A DNA stretch of 64,000 nucleotides, taken from contig CAJMSH010000001.1 in NCBI GenBank assembly GCA_905216055.1, positions 310,001 to 374,000 on the forward strand, given 5' to 3'. The position numbers were made by a program, and so were the translations under genes. Below, piece after piece: positions 44,938 to 53,709 of this stretch (position 1 is the first letter of the stretch; each line of letters begins with the position of its first letter). Under the pieces are notes generated by a model. That model searched no databases. It worked only from the letters and a program-made list of their open reading frames with translations, and had not been told where the DNA came from. This DNA is from an uncultured bacterium. Lineage in GTDB: Bacteria > Cyanobacteriota > Vampirovibrionia > Gastranaerophilales > Gastranaerophilaceae.

Positions 44938-45812
44938 ATAGATTTTATATCAATATAAATTTGATTTTTGAGCGCGTCGAGAGAAGGAAATTTCTTTTCG
45001 GCGCGTATCATTTTATTAAATTCTACTCTTATATTTTTGCCGTAAATATCTTCGTTAAAATCTAAAATATGTATTTCAAGACTTGCATTTGTTCCGTTGA
45101 TTGTCGGTCGTATCCCAAAATTCGCAATTCCTTTACCGTAAGTGCAATCTACTGAATATACTCCGTATGGAAGTTCTATAAGTTCAGGCGGGTAAATTAG
45201 ATTTGCAGTTCTAAAACCTATTGTTCTTCCTATTTGATTCCCTTTAATAACTTCTCCTTCAATCGAAAATTTTTGCCCAAGCATTGTATTGGCTTTTTCA
45301 ATATTGCCGGAAGAAAGTAGTTTGCGTATTTCTGTACTGCTAATAATAGAGTTGTTTATTTTTTGTGGTGGAAGTGCAAAATATTCATAACCGTATTTTT
45401 TTGAATTCTTCGTTAAATATTCGACATTTCCTGATTTTTTATAGCCAAAATTATGATTCCAGCCTGTTGATATTGAAATAGGTGTAAAATATTTTACCAA
45501 TACATCTCGCAAATATTCTTCTGCCGTAAGTCCGGAAATTTCTTCAAAATTAAGCTCGTATAAGTAATCAACTCCAAGCTCTGCAATTCTTTTTTCACGT
45601 TCTTTTCTTGTCAGAATATATTTAGGACATACGCCCCAAAAATAGCAGCAAGGATGATCAGAAAAAGTTATTACAGCAGATTTTGAGTTATTTTTTTTTG
45701 CAAAATTGACAGCACTTTTTATAACGGCTCTGTGTCCAAGATGAACCCCATCAAAATAGCCTAAAGCCAAAGATATTCCTGTATTTTTTGTAAGCTCATT
45801 AAATATCTGCAT
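44934..45812 (-). CDS. ribF: Bifunctional riboflavin kinase / FAD synthetase
   Basis: The 292-residue protein has an N-terminal nucleotidyltransferase domain (LGYFDGVHLGHRAVI, the HxGH motif; SSTEIRKLL) and a C-terminal flavokinase domain (GNQIGRTIGFRTANL, LPYGVYSVD, FGIRPTING). It makes FMN and FAD from riboflavin. The ATG lies 6 nt after TATAAT and there is no Shine-Dalgarno sequence; the aspS terminator sits just upstream. Confidence 0.94.
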   Translation of the reverse strand: MQIFNELTKNTGISLALGYFDGVHLGHRAVIKSAVNFAKKNNSKSAVITFSDHPCCYFWGVCPKYILTRKEREKRIAELGVDYLYELNFEEISGLTAEEYLRDVLVKYFTPISISTGWNHNFGYKKSGNVEYLTKNSKKYGYEYFALPPQKINNSIISSTEIRKLLSSGNIEKANTMLGQKFSIEGEVIKGNQIGRTIGFRTANLIYPPELIELPYGVYSVDCTYGKGIANFGIRPTINGTNASLEIHILDFNEDIYGKNIRVEFNKMIRAEKKFPSLDALKNQIYIDIKSI

Positions 45813-45824
45813 ATTTTAATTATA
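45813..45824 (-). promoter_or_regulatory. Leaderless promoter of ribF
   Basis: Minus-strand TATAAT (45824-45819) ends 6 nt before the ATG at 45812, immediately after the aspS terminator. Confidence 0.7.
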
Positions 45825-45830
45825 TATCAA

Positions 45831-45858
45831 AAAAGAGCCTTTTAATAAGGCTCTTTTT
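45831..45858 (-). terminator. Rho-independent terminator of aspS
   Basis: Stem AAAAGAGCC / GGCTCTTTT with T run on the minus strand; nearly identical to the glnA terminator at 12282. Confidence 0.88.
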
Positions 45859-45878
45859 AATTTATTAAATTTATCAAT

Positions 45879-47657
45879 TTATGATTTGTGAGTTGTAACT
45901 TTCAAATGAAGTTCTCTCAATTGTTGTAAAGAAGCTTCACCAGGAGCATCACTCATAAGATCTTTTGCTCCTGAGTTTTTCGGGAATGCAATTACATCAC
46001 GGATGCTATCAGTTCTGCATAGTAATGCAACCAATCTGTCTAAGCCGATTGCCAAACCTGCATGTGGTGGTGTTCCGTATTGTAAAGCGTTAACCATAAA
46101 TCCGAATTTTTCTTTTGCTTCGTCTTCTGTTAAGCCTAGAGCTTTGAATACTGCTCTTTGAACATCTGATGAGTGGATTCTTACAGAGCCGCCGCCCAAT
46201 TCTGTTCCGTTATATACAATATCATAAGCTATTGATTTAACGTTTCCTAAATCTCCTGATTTTAGTTTGTCTAAGTCTTCAATACAAGGAGATGTGAATG
46301 GGTGGTGCATTGCCATAAATCTATTTTCTTCATCAGACCATTCAAACATTGGGAAGTCTACAACCCATAATAGATTATGTTTGCTTTCATCGATTAGATT
46401 TAATCTTTTACCAAAGTATAATCTTAATCTTCCCATAATGTCATAAACAAGTTTTGGTTTGTCTGCGACAAAGAAGATAATATCGCCTGCTTGAGCTTGT
46501 GCTCTTTCTTGAATTTGTTTAGCTTGTTCTTCTGTTACAAATTTCAATACAGGAGATTTTGCTGTTCCGTCTTCGTTATAAATGATATTTGCCAAAGCTT
46601 TTGCTCCAAATGAAACAGCAAGTTTTGTAATATCGTCAATATCTTTTCTTGAGAATTTAGCACCGCCAGGAATTCTGATACCACGAACGATACCACCGTT
46701 TTCTAAAGTATCTTTAACAATTTTGAATTCTGATTGCAAAATAATATCGCCGATATCAAAAAGTTCAAGTCCGAAACGTGTATCAGGTTTGTCAGAACCA
46801 AATCTGTCCATAGCTTCTTGCCAAGGCATTTGAATGAACGGAGGTTTAACTTCAACTCCTGCAGCTTTGAATGTTTCTACAATCAAGCCTTCAACGCATT
46901 TTATAACATCTTGTTGTTCAACAAAAGACATTTCCATATCTATTTGAGTAAATTCAGGCTGTCTGTCTGCACGCAAATCTTCATCTCTGAAGCATTTTGC
47001 GATTTGATAATATCTTTCAATACCGCCTACCATTAGCAATTGTTTGAAAATTTGAGGAGATTGAGGTAATGCATAGAATTTACCTTCTTGAACTCTTGAT
47101 GGTACAAGATAATCTCTGGCACCTTCCGGAGTAGTTTTGATTAAAATAGGAGTTTCAACTTCCAAGAAATCTTCTCCGTTAAGGTAGTGTCTAGCAGCCT
47201 GACAAATTTTGTGACGTAAAGTAAGATTATGTAACATACTTTCACGTCTGATATCTAAATATCTGTATTTTAAACGTACATCTTCAGAAACATTTTCATC
47301 ATCTAAAACAAAAGGTAATGTTTTTGCTTCTGATAAAATTTCAACAGATTCAGGGTACATTTCAACTTGGCCTGTTGCATATTTTTCATTATATGTTTCT
47401 TCCGGTCTGCGGGTAACTTTACCTTTTACAGTGATAACATATTCAGATCTCAATTTTTCAAAAATTTTATGAACTTGAGGGTTAATCTGAGGGTTTGCAA
47501 CAAGTTGGAAAAATCCAGTTCTGTCTCTAAGTTCTACAAATAAAATTCCGCCTAAATCACGGATTGTTGATGCCCAACCTGATAAAGTAACTTCTTCATT
47601 CAAATTGTTAAGATTAAGCTCTCCGCAATTATGGTCTTTAAGTTTGGTTTTAATCAT
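45879..47657 (-). CDS. aspS: Aspartyl-tRNA synthetase (bacterial type)
   Basis: A 592-residue class IIb synthetase: N-terminal OB fold (LSGWASTIRDLGGILFVELRDR), motif 2 (IAKCFRDEDLRADRQPEFTQIDMEMSF), a bacterial GAD insertion between motifs 2 and 3, and motif 3 (GLAIGLDRLVALL). It charges tRNA-Asp; whether it also charges tRNA-Asn depends on a GatCAB system not in this window. AAGGAAG precedes the ATG. Confidence 0.97.
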   Translation of the reverse strand: MIKTKLKDHNCGELNLNNLNEEVTLSGWASTIRDLGGILFVELRDRTGFFQLVANPQINPQVHKIFEKLRSEYVITVKGKVTRRPEETYNEKYATGQVEMYPESVEILSEAKTLPFVLDDENVSEDVRLKYRYLDIRRESMLHNLTLRHKICQAARHYLNGEDFLEVETPILIKTTPEGARDYLVPSRVQEGKFYALPQSPQIFKQLLMVGGIERYYQIAKCFRDEDLRADRQPEFTQIDMEMSFVEQQDVIKCVEGLIVETFKAAGVEVKPPFIQMPWQEAMDRFGSDKPDTRFGLELFDIGDIILQSEFKIVKDTLENGGIVRGIRIPGGAKFSRKDIDDITKLAVSFGAKALANIIYNEDGTAKSPVLKFVTEEQAKQIQERAQAQAGDIIFFVADKPKLVYDIMGRLRLYFGKRLNLIDESKHNLLWVVDFPMFEWSDEENRFMAMHHPFTSPCIEDLDKLKSGDLGNVKSIAYDIVYNGTELGGGSVRIHSSDVQRAVFKALGLTEDEAKEKFGFMVNALQYGTPPHAGLAIGLDRLVALLCRTDSIRDVIAFPKNSGAKDLMSDAPGEASLQQLRELHLKVTTHKS

Positions 47658-47744
47658 TCTAACTTCCTTTTCTATTTTTGTTCGGACTTAATTAAATTCT
47701 AACAAAAACATAAAAAAAAAGGAATAAATATGAAGAAAGTTATT

Positions 47745-48113
47745 TTATTGTCGTTTTTCACGAGATTTTGATCTTTGTTTTTCTTCTTCAAAATCTTCAG
47801 TATCTTCGTAATAATTATCTTCATATTCGTAATCTTCAGGTAGTATTTCAATAATTTGTATTGTGATTATAGAAGAAATATTTACATGAAGGTGTCTTGA
47901 TTTATCAGGACGGAAGGCTAAATTTTTTCTATCTTTTACTTCGCAATTTTTGAGTGAAATAAATTGAAAACCGCCATTTAAAATATAAAAAAGCATATTA
48001 TCAGGAATAGAATTACTAAATCTCATATTTTCCGGTAATAATAATTCGCCTTCAATGTATTGGTCATTTGTTGTTATCAAAACTTGCATTCTTGGTAGGT
48101 CATTTATCATCAT
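47745..48113 (-). CDS. Small protein with acidic C-terminus, unknown function
   Basis: I do not recognise this 122-residue protein. The first 90 residues look beta-rich and soluble (MQVLITTNDQYIEGELLLPE, FYILNGGFQFISLKN); the last 30 are very charged (EDYEYEDNYYEDTEDFEEE then SKSREKRQ). A GGAGAAA site lies upstream of two adjacent ATGs. It could bind nucleic acid or a basic partner through its tail, but this is speculation. Confidence 0.6.
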   Translation of the reverse strand: MMINDLPRMQVLITTNDQYIEGELLLPENMRFSNSIPDNMLFYILNGGFQFISLKNCEVKDRKNLAFRPDKSRHLHVNISSIITIQIIEILPEDYEYEDNYYEDTEDFEEEKQRSKSREKRQ

Positions 48114-48185
48114 AATTATCTAATTTCTCCTATTTTTATTTAATATAACATATTTTTTATTAAAAATAAACACTATTTTATAATA

Positions 48186-49415
48186 TTAATGAAAAAATGT
48201 TGGAGGATAATTTTCAAAAAACATTAAGGAATAAATACTTTTTAGTGTATCAACACAGTATAAAAGCATCAATAATGTATAAATAATTAATCCTTTTTTC
48301 ATAATTGTAGAATTGTTATTATTTTTATTGTTGATTTTAAATGTTATGAAAAGAAGTGGTAATACACAAAGGAAATATCTTCCTTGTATACCTTGAATGT
48401 AATAGCTGCCTTGTGGGGTCCAATTTATGAATAATAGAGCGCAAGTAAAAAATACGTACCCAATAAAAATTAATAAACTGTAGATTCTTTGAGAAAGTTT
48501 AATTGTATATTTTTCAGGGATAAAAAATAGTGAAGAGAAAAATAATAAGATGGTGCTGTTGTAAAATATATTATTGAATCTAATTGTAAGTAAACCTAAA
48601 GCACCGATACATTCTTCTATCCATCTTCTAAAATAATGAACACAGGTTATTGAAATTAATTTAATAAATTCTATTGTGTCATATCTTATAAAGTCTTTAT
48701 TGTTTGATTTATTAACTCCTGAACAGATGCTTGAGTAATTATTTGTTGTCCAAATATATAGTAAACTGATAGCTATAATTATAATAAAACTGATAATAAT
48801 TTTTTTGTATTTATTTATTTTCGAAAAAAGAAGTAAGAATATCGGAGAAATTGCGCATTTACACATTGCACCAATAATTGTGTAAATAGAAATTAAAGAA
48901 TAATCTTTTATTGATTTGATATCTTGTTTTTCAAATATCATTTTGAAAATGTAGCTAAAAAATAAAAATGCAAATGCATTATTAAATGAATCTGCAGAAT
49001 ATGAAGCTCCTTCAAATATTGACATTGGTAAAAGTGCAATAAATAGAAATTGCCATTTAAAAATAGGTGTAATTTTTATTGCAAAAAATATAAGAATTGT
49101 CCAAGTTATAAGATTTAAAAAACGTCCAAGATAAAAAGCAATTTCATTGTTTTTTGTATATGTTCCAATTTTGTATCCTATTGCAGAGCTGATATACATA
49201 ACAGGAGAATACCCGCTTGCCCCGTGAAATTTATAATTATCATGTCTATTTTGTGGAAGGTTATTGTAGAGTATTCCGTTTGAAACTTCTTTTGCTCTAT
49301 TAAAATGTGCCATTTCATCTGGAACTTCATATTTTGGAGTGATGAACATTATAATTGTTCCGAATACTAATGCAAATATAGCAAATATTATTTCCGGACG
49401 TTTTAGCTTTTCCAT
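48186..49415 (-). CDS. DUF2142 family polytopic membrane protein
   Basis: The 409-residue protein has about ten membrane helices and the DUF2142 hallmark PDEMAHFNRAKEVSNG after the first helix, with GYSPVMYISSAIGY further on. DUF2142 proteins resemble GT-C glycosyltransferases and are usually found in polysaccharide or teichoic-acid-type loci. The GT2 gene ends 2 bases upstream of its start, so the two are coupled and likely act together on a polyprenyl-linked sugar. Confidence 0.85.
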   Translation of the reverse strand: MEKLKRPEIIFAIFALVFGTIIMFITPKYEVPDEMAHFNRAKEVSNGILYNNLPQNRHDNYKFHGASGYSPVMYISSAIGYKIGTYTKNNEIAFYLGRFLNLITWTILIFFAIKITPIFKWQFLFIALLPMSIFEGASYSADSFNNAFAFLFFSYIFKMIFEKQDIKSIKDYSLISIYTIIGAMCKCAISPIFLLLFSKINKYKKIIISFIIIIAISLLYIWTTNNYSSICSGVNKSNNKDFIRYDTIEFIKLISITCVHYFRRWIEECIGALGLLTIRFNNIFYNSTILLFFSSLFFIPEKYTIKLSQRIYSLLIFIGYVFFTCALLFINWTPQGSYYIQGIQGRYFLCVLPLLFITFKINNKNNNNSTIMKKGLIIYTLLMLLYCVDTLKSIYSLMFFENYPPTFFH

Positions 49416-49417
49416 TT

Positions 49418-50110
49418 TTATATATTATCCTTTAATAGTGATTTACAAATTTTATATGAATCTGTAAACGGCTTAAAATGACTGTGCTTATTGTTTTCAA
49501 TATAGATTGTATTTATAGGAATTTCTTTTATTTGAATATTATTTCTTTTTGCTTTTATCAGCATTATTGTTTCAAAAGAATAATCTGAATTTTTTATATT
49601 AATAAATAATTCTGTACAATTTCTTGGAATTCCGCGAAGTCCTGTTTGAGTATCATTAATTTTAATATTGTACAGTAATTGAAATAGAATTGATATGATT
49701 TTATTCCCAATATAGCTTCGAAATGGAATATTCATTTTATTGAAATTTCTACTTCCAAGACATATTGTATCAGGAGAATTCAATAGTGCGTTTGCTATTT
49801 TTTCTATATCATTAATGGAATGTTGTAAATCGCAATCTGCTGTAACGATTCCATTACAAGATTTGTAATTGTTTGTTATATATTTAAGCCCGTTTTTTAA
49901 TGCTTCACCTTTTCCAAGATTAGTTGTGTGTATTATTATTTTATCAGGAGGGCAGATTTTATTTAATTTTTCAAAAATTTCATCTGATTTACTCCCGTCA
50001 TTTACTACAATAATAGGACATTCTTTTAATTTTTCTTTTAGTCCTTTTACAAGTGTTATTAATGATTCATTTGGATTGTATGCGGGAATTAATATACAGA
50101 TATTTTTCAC
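49418..50110 (-). CDS. Family 2 glycosyltransferase (polyprenyl-phosphate sugar synthase-like)
   Basis: A 230-residue GT-A enzyme: ILIPAYNPNESL, VVNDGSKSDEIF, TADCDLQHSINDI (DxD-type) and LGSRNF followed by the QTGLRGIP motif. It lacks the C-terminal membrane segments seen in the GT2 at 1180. With the coupled DUF2142 gene it forms a two-gene sugar-transfer unit comparable to the GT-C/GT2 pair at the left edge of the window. Confidence 0.86.
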   Translation of the reverse strand: MKNICILIPAYNPNESLITLVKGLKEKLKECPIIVVNDGSKSDEIFEKLNKICPPDKIIIHTTNLGKGEALKNGLKYITNNYKSCNGIVTADCDLQHSINDIEKIANALLNSPDTICLGSRNFNKMNIPFRSYIGNKIISILFQLLYNIKINDTQTGLRGIPRNCTELFINIKNSDYSFETIMLIKAKRNNIQIKEIPINTIYIENNKHSHFKPFTDSYKICKSLLKDNI

Positions 50111-50123
50111 TTATTCTCCTTAG

Positions 50124-50154
50124 AAAATAAGGGCATTTAAAATGCCCTTATTTT
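50124..50154. terminator. Terminator between the SPFH gene and the GT2 gene
   Basis: Very stable hairpin AAAATAAGGGCATT / AATGCCCTTATTTT. It lies downstream of the SPFH gene stop (50168) on the minus strand. Confidence 0.9.
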
Positions 50155-50167
50155 ATTCTTTTTATTT

Positions 50168-51139
50168 TTATTTTTTGTCAAACATTTGTTTTATACCGTC
50201 TACTGAAGATAGAATTCCTGTTGCTTCATAAGGCATATAAACAACTTTGTTATTTTCTCCGTTTGTAATTGATGATAGTGTTTCAAGATATTTCATTGCA
50301 ATTAAATATTTGTCTGGTTGACCTTTATCAGCTAAGGCATCTATTATTCTTTGAATTGCTTCTTTTTCTGCATCTGCTTCAATTACGCGGGCTTGTGCAA
50401 TACCTTCTGCTCTTAAAATTTCAGCTTGTTTTTCACCTTCAGCTGATCTTATAGCGGCTTCTTTTTCACCTTCTGCTTTTTTAATTGCAGCTTCTTTCAA
50501 CCCTTCTGCTTCTGTAATTGTAGCTTTCTTTTCTCTGTCAGCTTTCATCAATTTATCCATTGATGCTTGGATATCTGCTGGAGGGAAGATGTCTTGAATT
50601 TCTACACGATTTACTTTTACGCCCCATTTATTAGTGGCTTCATCAAGTGTTGTTCTTAATTCATCATTGATTTTACCTCTAGATGTTAATGTTTCTTGCA
50701 AATCCATTTGACCTACAAGGTTTCTTAATGTAGTTTGAGTTAATTTTTCAATAGCATCAGGCAAGTTTTCGATTTCATAAACCGCACTTTTTGAATCAAT
50801 AATTTGGAAATATATCAATGCGTTAATTGTGATAGATACATTGTCACGAGTAATTACATTTTGACGAGGGAAGTCGTACATTTGTTCTCTTAAATCAATT
50901 CTATCAACTGGTTTTAGGTAATAAAAACTTCTGCCGTCAAGACCTTTTTGAGAAACTTTTTTATAAATTCCTCTTGGTGCTTCTAATATCGGGAATATAA
51001 AATTGGGTCCAGCTCTTAATGTTTTTTCATAGCGCCCCATTCTTTCTATAATAACTTCTTGTTGTTGTTGTACAATTATTATACCCTTGAATACATAGAT
51101 TAAGAGTGCTACAAGTAAAATTAATAAAAATAAGCTCAT
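50168..51139 (-). CDS. SPFH/stomatin-like membrane protein (QmcA type)
   Basis: This 323-residue protein has an N-terminal membrane helix, an SPFH domain (VIIERMGRYEKTLRAGPNF, QNVITRDNVSITINALIYF) and a coiled coil with repeated AEGEK-A units (EGLKEAAIKKAEGEKEAAI). Such proteins form large ring or cage complexes in the membrane, often regulating proteases. The upstream NfeD gene, 9 bases away, is its usual partner. Confidence 0.93.
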   Translation of the reverse strand: MSLFLLILLVALLIYVFKGIIIVQQQQEVIIERMGRYEKTLRAGPNFIFPILEAPRGIYKKVSQKGLDGRSFYYLKPVDRIDLREQMYDFPRQNVITRDNVSITINALIYFQIIDSKSAVYEIENLPDAIEKLTQTTLRNLVGQMDLQETLTSRGKINDELRTTLDEATNKWGVKVNRVEIQDIFPPADIQASMDKLMKADREKKATITEAEGLKEAAIKKAEGEKEAAIRSAEGEKQAEILRAEGIAQARVIEADAEKEAIQRIIDALADKGQPDKYLIAMKYLETLSSITNGENNKVVYMPYEATGILSSVDGIKQMFDKK

Positions 51140-51148
51140 ATTTTCCTC

Positions 51149-51574
51149 CTATATTTTTTCAACAGTTAAAATTAAACTGTCATATTTTACAATTTTTACT
51201 TCGGTCCCTATAGGGATAGTTTCTTCTTTTTCAGTTCTTGCTTCCCAGCGTTCGTCATAAATTGTAATTGCACCTGAAAATTTGGTTACAGGTTCTATGA
51301 CTTTTACAATTTTTCCGATGTATTTACCTTCCATTCCTGTTTCAAGAGTTTTGTCCTGTTTAGTTTTTAGAAGAATTGGACGTAAAAATATAACAGAAAT
51401 TATTGAAAGTATAACAAATACAATAACCAGATATACCCAGTTGGTGAGCCAAACAGCTATTAGTGCAGTTATAAATCCTGCAATTGCAAGGTTTAGGAAG
51501 AACATTGACGGTACAAGCATTTCAAGTATTAAAAATGCAAGACCTGCAATTGCAAATATTTCCCATAAAACCAT
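51149..51574 (-). CDS. NfeD-like membrane protein
   Basis: A 141-residue protein with three to four membrane helices and a C-terminal OB-like domain (GKIVKVIEPVTKFSGAITIYDERWEAR, IPIGTEVKIVKYDSLILTVEKI). This is the short NfeD form, which pairs with SPFH proteins. A GGAGAGAA site precedes the ATG. Confidence 0.9.
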   Translation of the reverse strand: MVLWEIFAIAGLAFLILEMLVPSMFFLNLAIAGFITALIAVWLTNWVYLVIVFVILSIISVIFLRPILLKTKQDKTLETGMEGKYIGKIVKVIEPVTKFSGAITIYDERWEARTEKEETIPIGTEVKIVKYDSLILTVEKI

Positions 51575-51716
51575 ATTCTCTCCTTTTTATAATATTTGAT
51601 ATTAGCATATTTTTTGCGTATCGTCAACAAAACAATTTGTCAAATATAAAAAATTTGCTATAATTATAAAAATACTTGTTTGTAAAATTATTAGAGGTTG
51701 TTAAAAGGTATGAATT

Positions 51717-52256
51717 ATGAAAATATTTAGTTTTTTGATTGCTTTAGTATTAGCTGCTTTTTTGATCGGAAAGTATAGTGATTATAAAGCTCCTTCCGAC
51801 TTAAAAGTAAAAGAGCAGGCGTCTGAATCCGTTGCAGCTAATGCGACTGAGCGGCCTGTAAAGATTTCTTTTCACGGAGCAGTAAAGATTCCTGACAGTG
51901 TTTATGAAAATACCGCTAATAGTGATACCTATTATGAAATAATACACGGTAACAGAAAAATGATTTTCTGGGTATATGCTGACTGCCCGATTGGCAGAAA
52001 TATAAAAAGCAGAATGGAAGCAATACTGAATCGTAATAATTTGTATTCAAACTATACACATAAGCCGAATCTTATGTCCGGCGGTGTTATGGTAAGATGT
52101 AGAAATAATACTGCTAAATGTGCTCAAATTTATTTATATGATAATTGCAGCGACAATATTTGTGTAATTAATCCGATGGAGAAAGCTATTATTAAGTTGA
52201 ATAATTCTGATTTTGACACAATAGAAAATACTTTGATAAGAGCTAAGAACTGGTAA
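51717..52256 (+). CDS. Exported protein with thioredoxin-like features, unknown function
   Basis: The 179-residue protein has an uncleaved or cleavable N-terminal helix (IFSFLIALVLAAFLIGKYS) and then an extracytoplasmic domain. MIFWVYADCPIGRNIKSRM resembles the active-site strand and helix of a thioredoxin fold with a single Cys at the CxxC position, and CAQIYLYDNCSDNIC adds three more Cys. Redox activity is possible but not shown. An AAAAGG site lies upstream. Confidence 0.6.
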   Translation: MKIFSFLIALVLAAFLIGKYSDYKAPSDLKVKEQASESVAANATERPVKISFHGAVKIPDSVYENTANSDTYYEIIHGNRKMIFWVYADCPIGRNIKSRMEAILNRNNLYSNYTHKPNLMSGGVMVRCRNNTAKCAQIYLYDNCSDNICVINPMEKAIIKLNNSDFDTIENTLIRAKNW

Positions 52257-52275
52257 TCTTTAAGTGTTTTTGTTG

Positions 52276-52287
52276 TAATATCTTTAT
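52276..52287 (+). promoter_or_regulatory. Probable leaderless promoter of rqcH
   Basis: TAATAT (52276-52281) ends 6 nt before the ATG at 52288; TGTAAT two bases earlier is an alternative box. No Shine-Dalgarno sequence is present. Confidence 0.55.
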
Positions 52288-53709
52288 ATGATATCTTTTG
52301 ATTCAAAAACTTTAAAATTATGGATGGATGAAAATTCGGATTTTCTTTCAGCTGCCAGAATTCAAAAAATTCAGCAGCCAACAAGAAGGGATTTTGTTTT
52401 TTCAATTAGAAATAAAGGTGTAACAAAAAAGCTTTATATCAATATTAATCCGCAATATTTTCACATTTGTTTTATGGATAAAGAAAATGAAGCAAAACGC
52501 TTAATTGAAATACCGCAAAAACCGCCTATGTATTGTATGCTGCTTCGAAAGTATTTGGAAAATGCCTTGATTGCGGATGTTAAGCAACCTGAATATGAAA
52601 GAATTTTAGAACTATATATAGAAACTTATAACGAGTTATCTGAAAAAATTTATTTGTGCCTTGCAATTGAGCTTATGGGTAAATATTCAAATGTAATTTT
52701 ATATAATTATGATACGAATATAATTCTTGGGTGTGCTCATAATGTCGGTGCAGAAAAAAGTAGAGAACGTGAAATGGCAGGTGGACTTCCATACGTTTAT
52801 CCATCAGGTCGCCCGAATGATTGGTATGTAGCAGAAGATTCTCTTTCTTCTAAAAAACTTAATCAGTCTATAAATTCTGTAATTGATGAATATTATGCTG
52901 AATGTATTTATGAGGATAAATTAACCCGTCAAAAGGAGCAATTAAAGCAAATTATTTCGTCAAAGCTTAAAAAAGATAAAAATTCTTTAAAGAAAATGCA
53001 ATATAGACTTGAAAAAGAAATTAATTCCGATAAATATCGCTTGTGGGGCGATTTAATTATGGCAAATCTGTATAATTTATCGGATTATTCAAAGTCTGTT
53101 AATGTTTATGATTACGAAAATAATGAAAATATACAAATAGAGCTTGATGAAACAAAAACATTGAAAGAAAATGCGAACAAGTTTTATAAACTTTATAATA
53201 AAGGGAAAACTACAATTGCAAAATTAACAGATTTAACTTCAGAATTGCATTTGCAGATAAAATATTATGAACAAATATTGTATTCTATAGAAATTGCTTC
53301 ATCAGTTTCAGATTTATCGGCAATAAAATTAGAAGTTATTCCTCAAGATAATGTAAAAAAAGAAAAGGTTAAAGCTTCATTTGAACCTATGGAATTGGAA
53401 ATTGACGGGTATAAGGTTTTTGTCGGAAAAAATAATCGCCAAAATGATTATATCGTGTCAAAACTTTCAAAGGATGAAGATTATTGGTTTCATACAAAAG
53501 ATTGTGCAGGATCTCATGTGCTTTTGAAATGTGAAAACCCGACTGATGAATTAATTTATAAATGTGCTACTCTTGCAAAACAGTATTCCAAAGGCGCAAA
53601 TTCTTCTAAAGTCGGAGTTATTTTTACACGCCGCAAATATTTAAAAAAGCCTCCTGCTGCTAATTTGGGCTATGTAACTTATAAAAATGAACAGGAAATT
53701 ATCGTCTGA
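52288..53709 (+). CDS. rqcH: NFACT-family ribosome quality control protein RqcH
   Basis: A 473-residue protein with an NFACT-N domain (1-180, IELMGKYSNVILYN), central coiled coils (225-350) and the NFACT-R domain (DYWFHTKDCAGSHVLLK, then ARR-type KVGVIFTRRKYLKKPP). RqcH adds C-terminal alanine tails to stalled nascent chains on 50S subunits; older names are FbpA and Rqc2. It is shorter than Bacillus RqcH (about 570). The stop overlaps the next start in TGATG. Confidence 0.92.
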   Translation: MISFDSKTLKLWMDENSDFLSAARIQKIQQPTRRDFVFSIRNKGVTKKLYININPQYFHICFMDKENEAKRLIEIPQKPPMYCMLLRKYLENALIADVKQPEYERILELYIETYNELSEKIYLCLAIELMGKYSNVILYNYDTNIILGCAHNVGAEKSREREMAGGLPYVYPSGRPNDWYVAEDSLSSKKLNQSINSVIDEYYAECIYEDKLTRQKEQLKQIISSKLKKDKNSLKKMQYRLEKEINSDKYRLWGDLIMANLYNLSDYSKSVNVYDYENNENIQIELDETKTLKENANKFYKLYNKGKTTIAKLTDLTSELHLQIKYYEQILYSIEIASSVSDLSAIKLEVIPQDNVKKEKVKASFEPMELEIDGYKVFVGKNNRQNDYIVSKLSKDEDYWFHTKDCAGSHVLLKCENPTDELIYKCATLAKQYSKGANSSKVGVIFTRRKYLKKPPAANLGYVTYKNEQEIIV

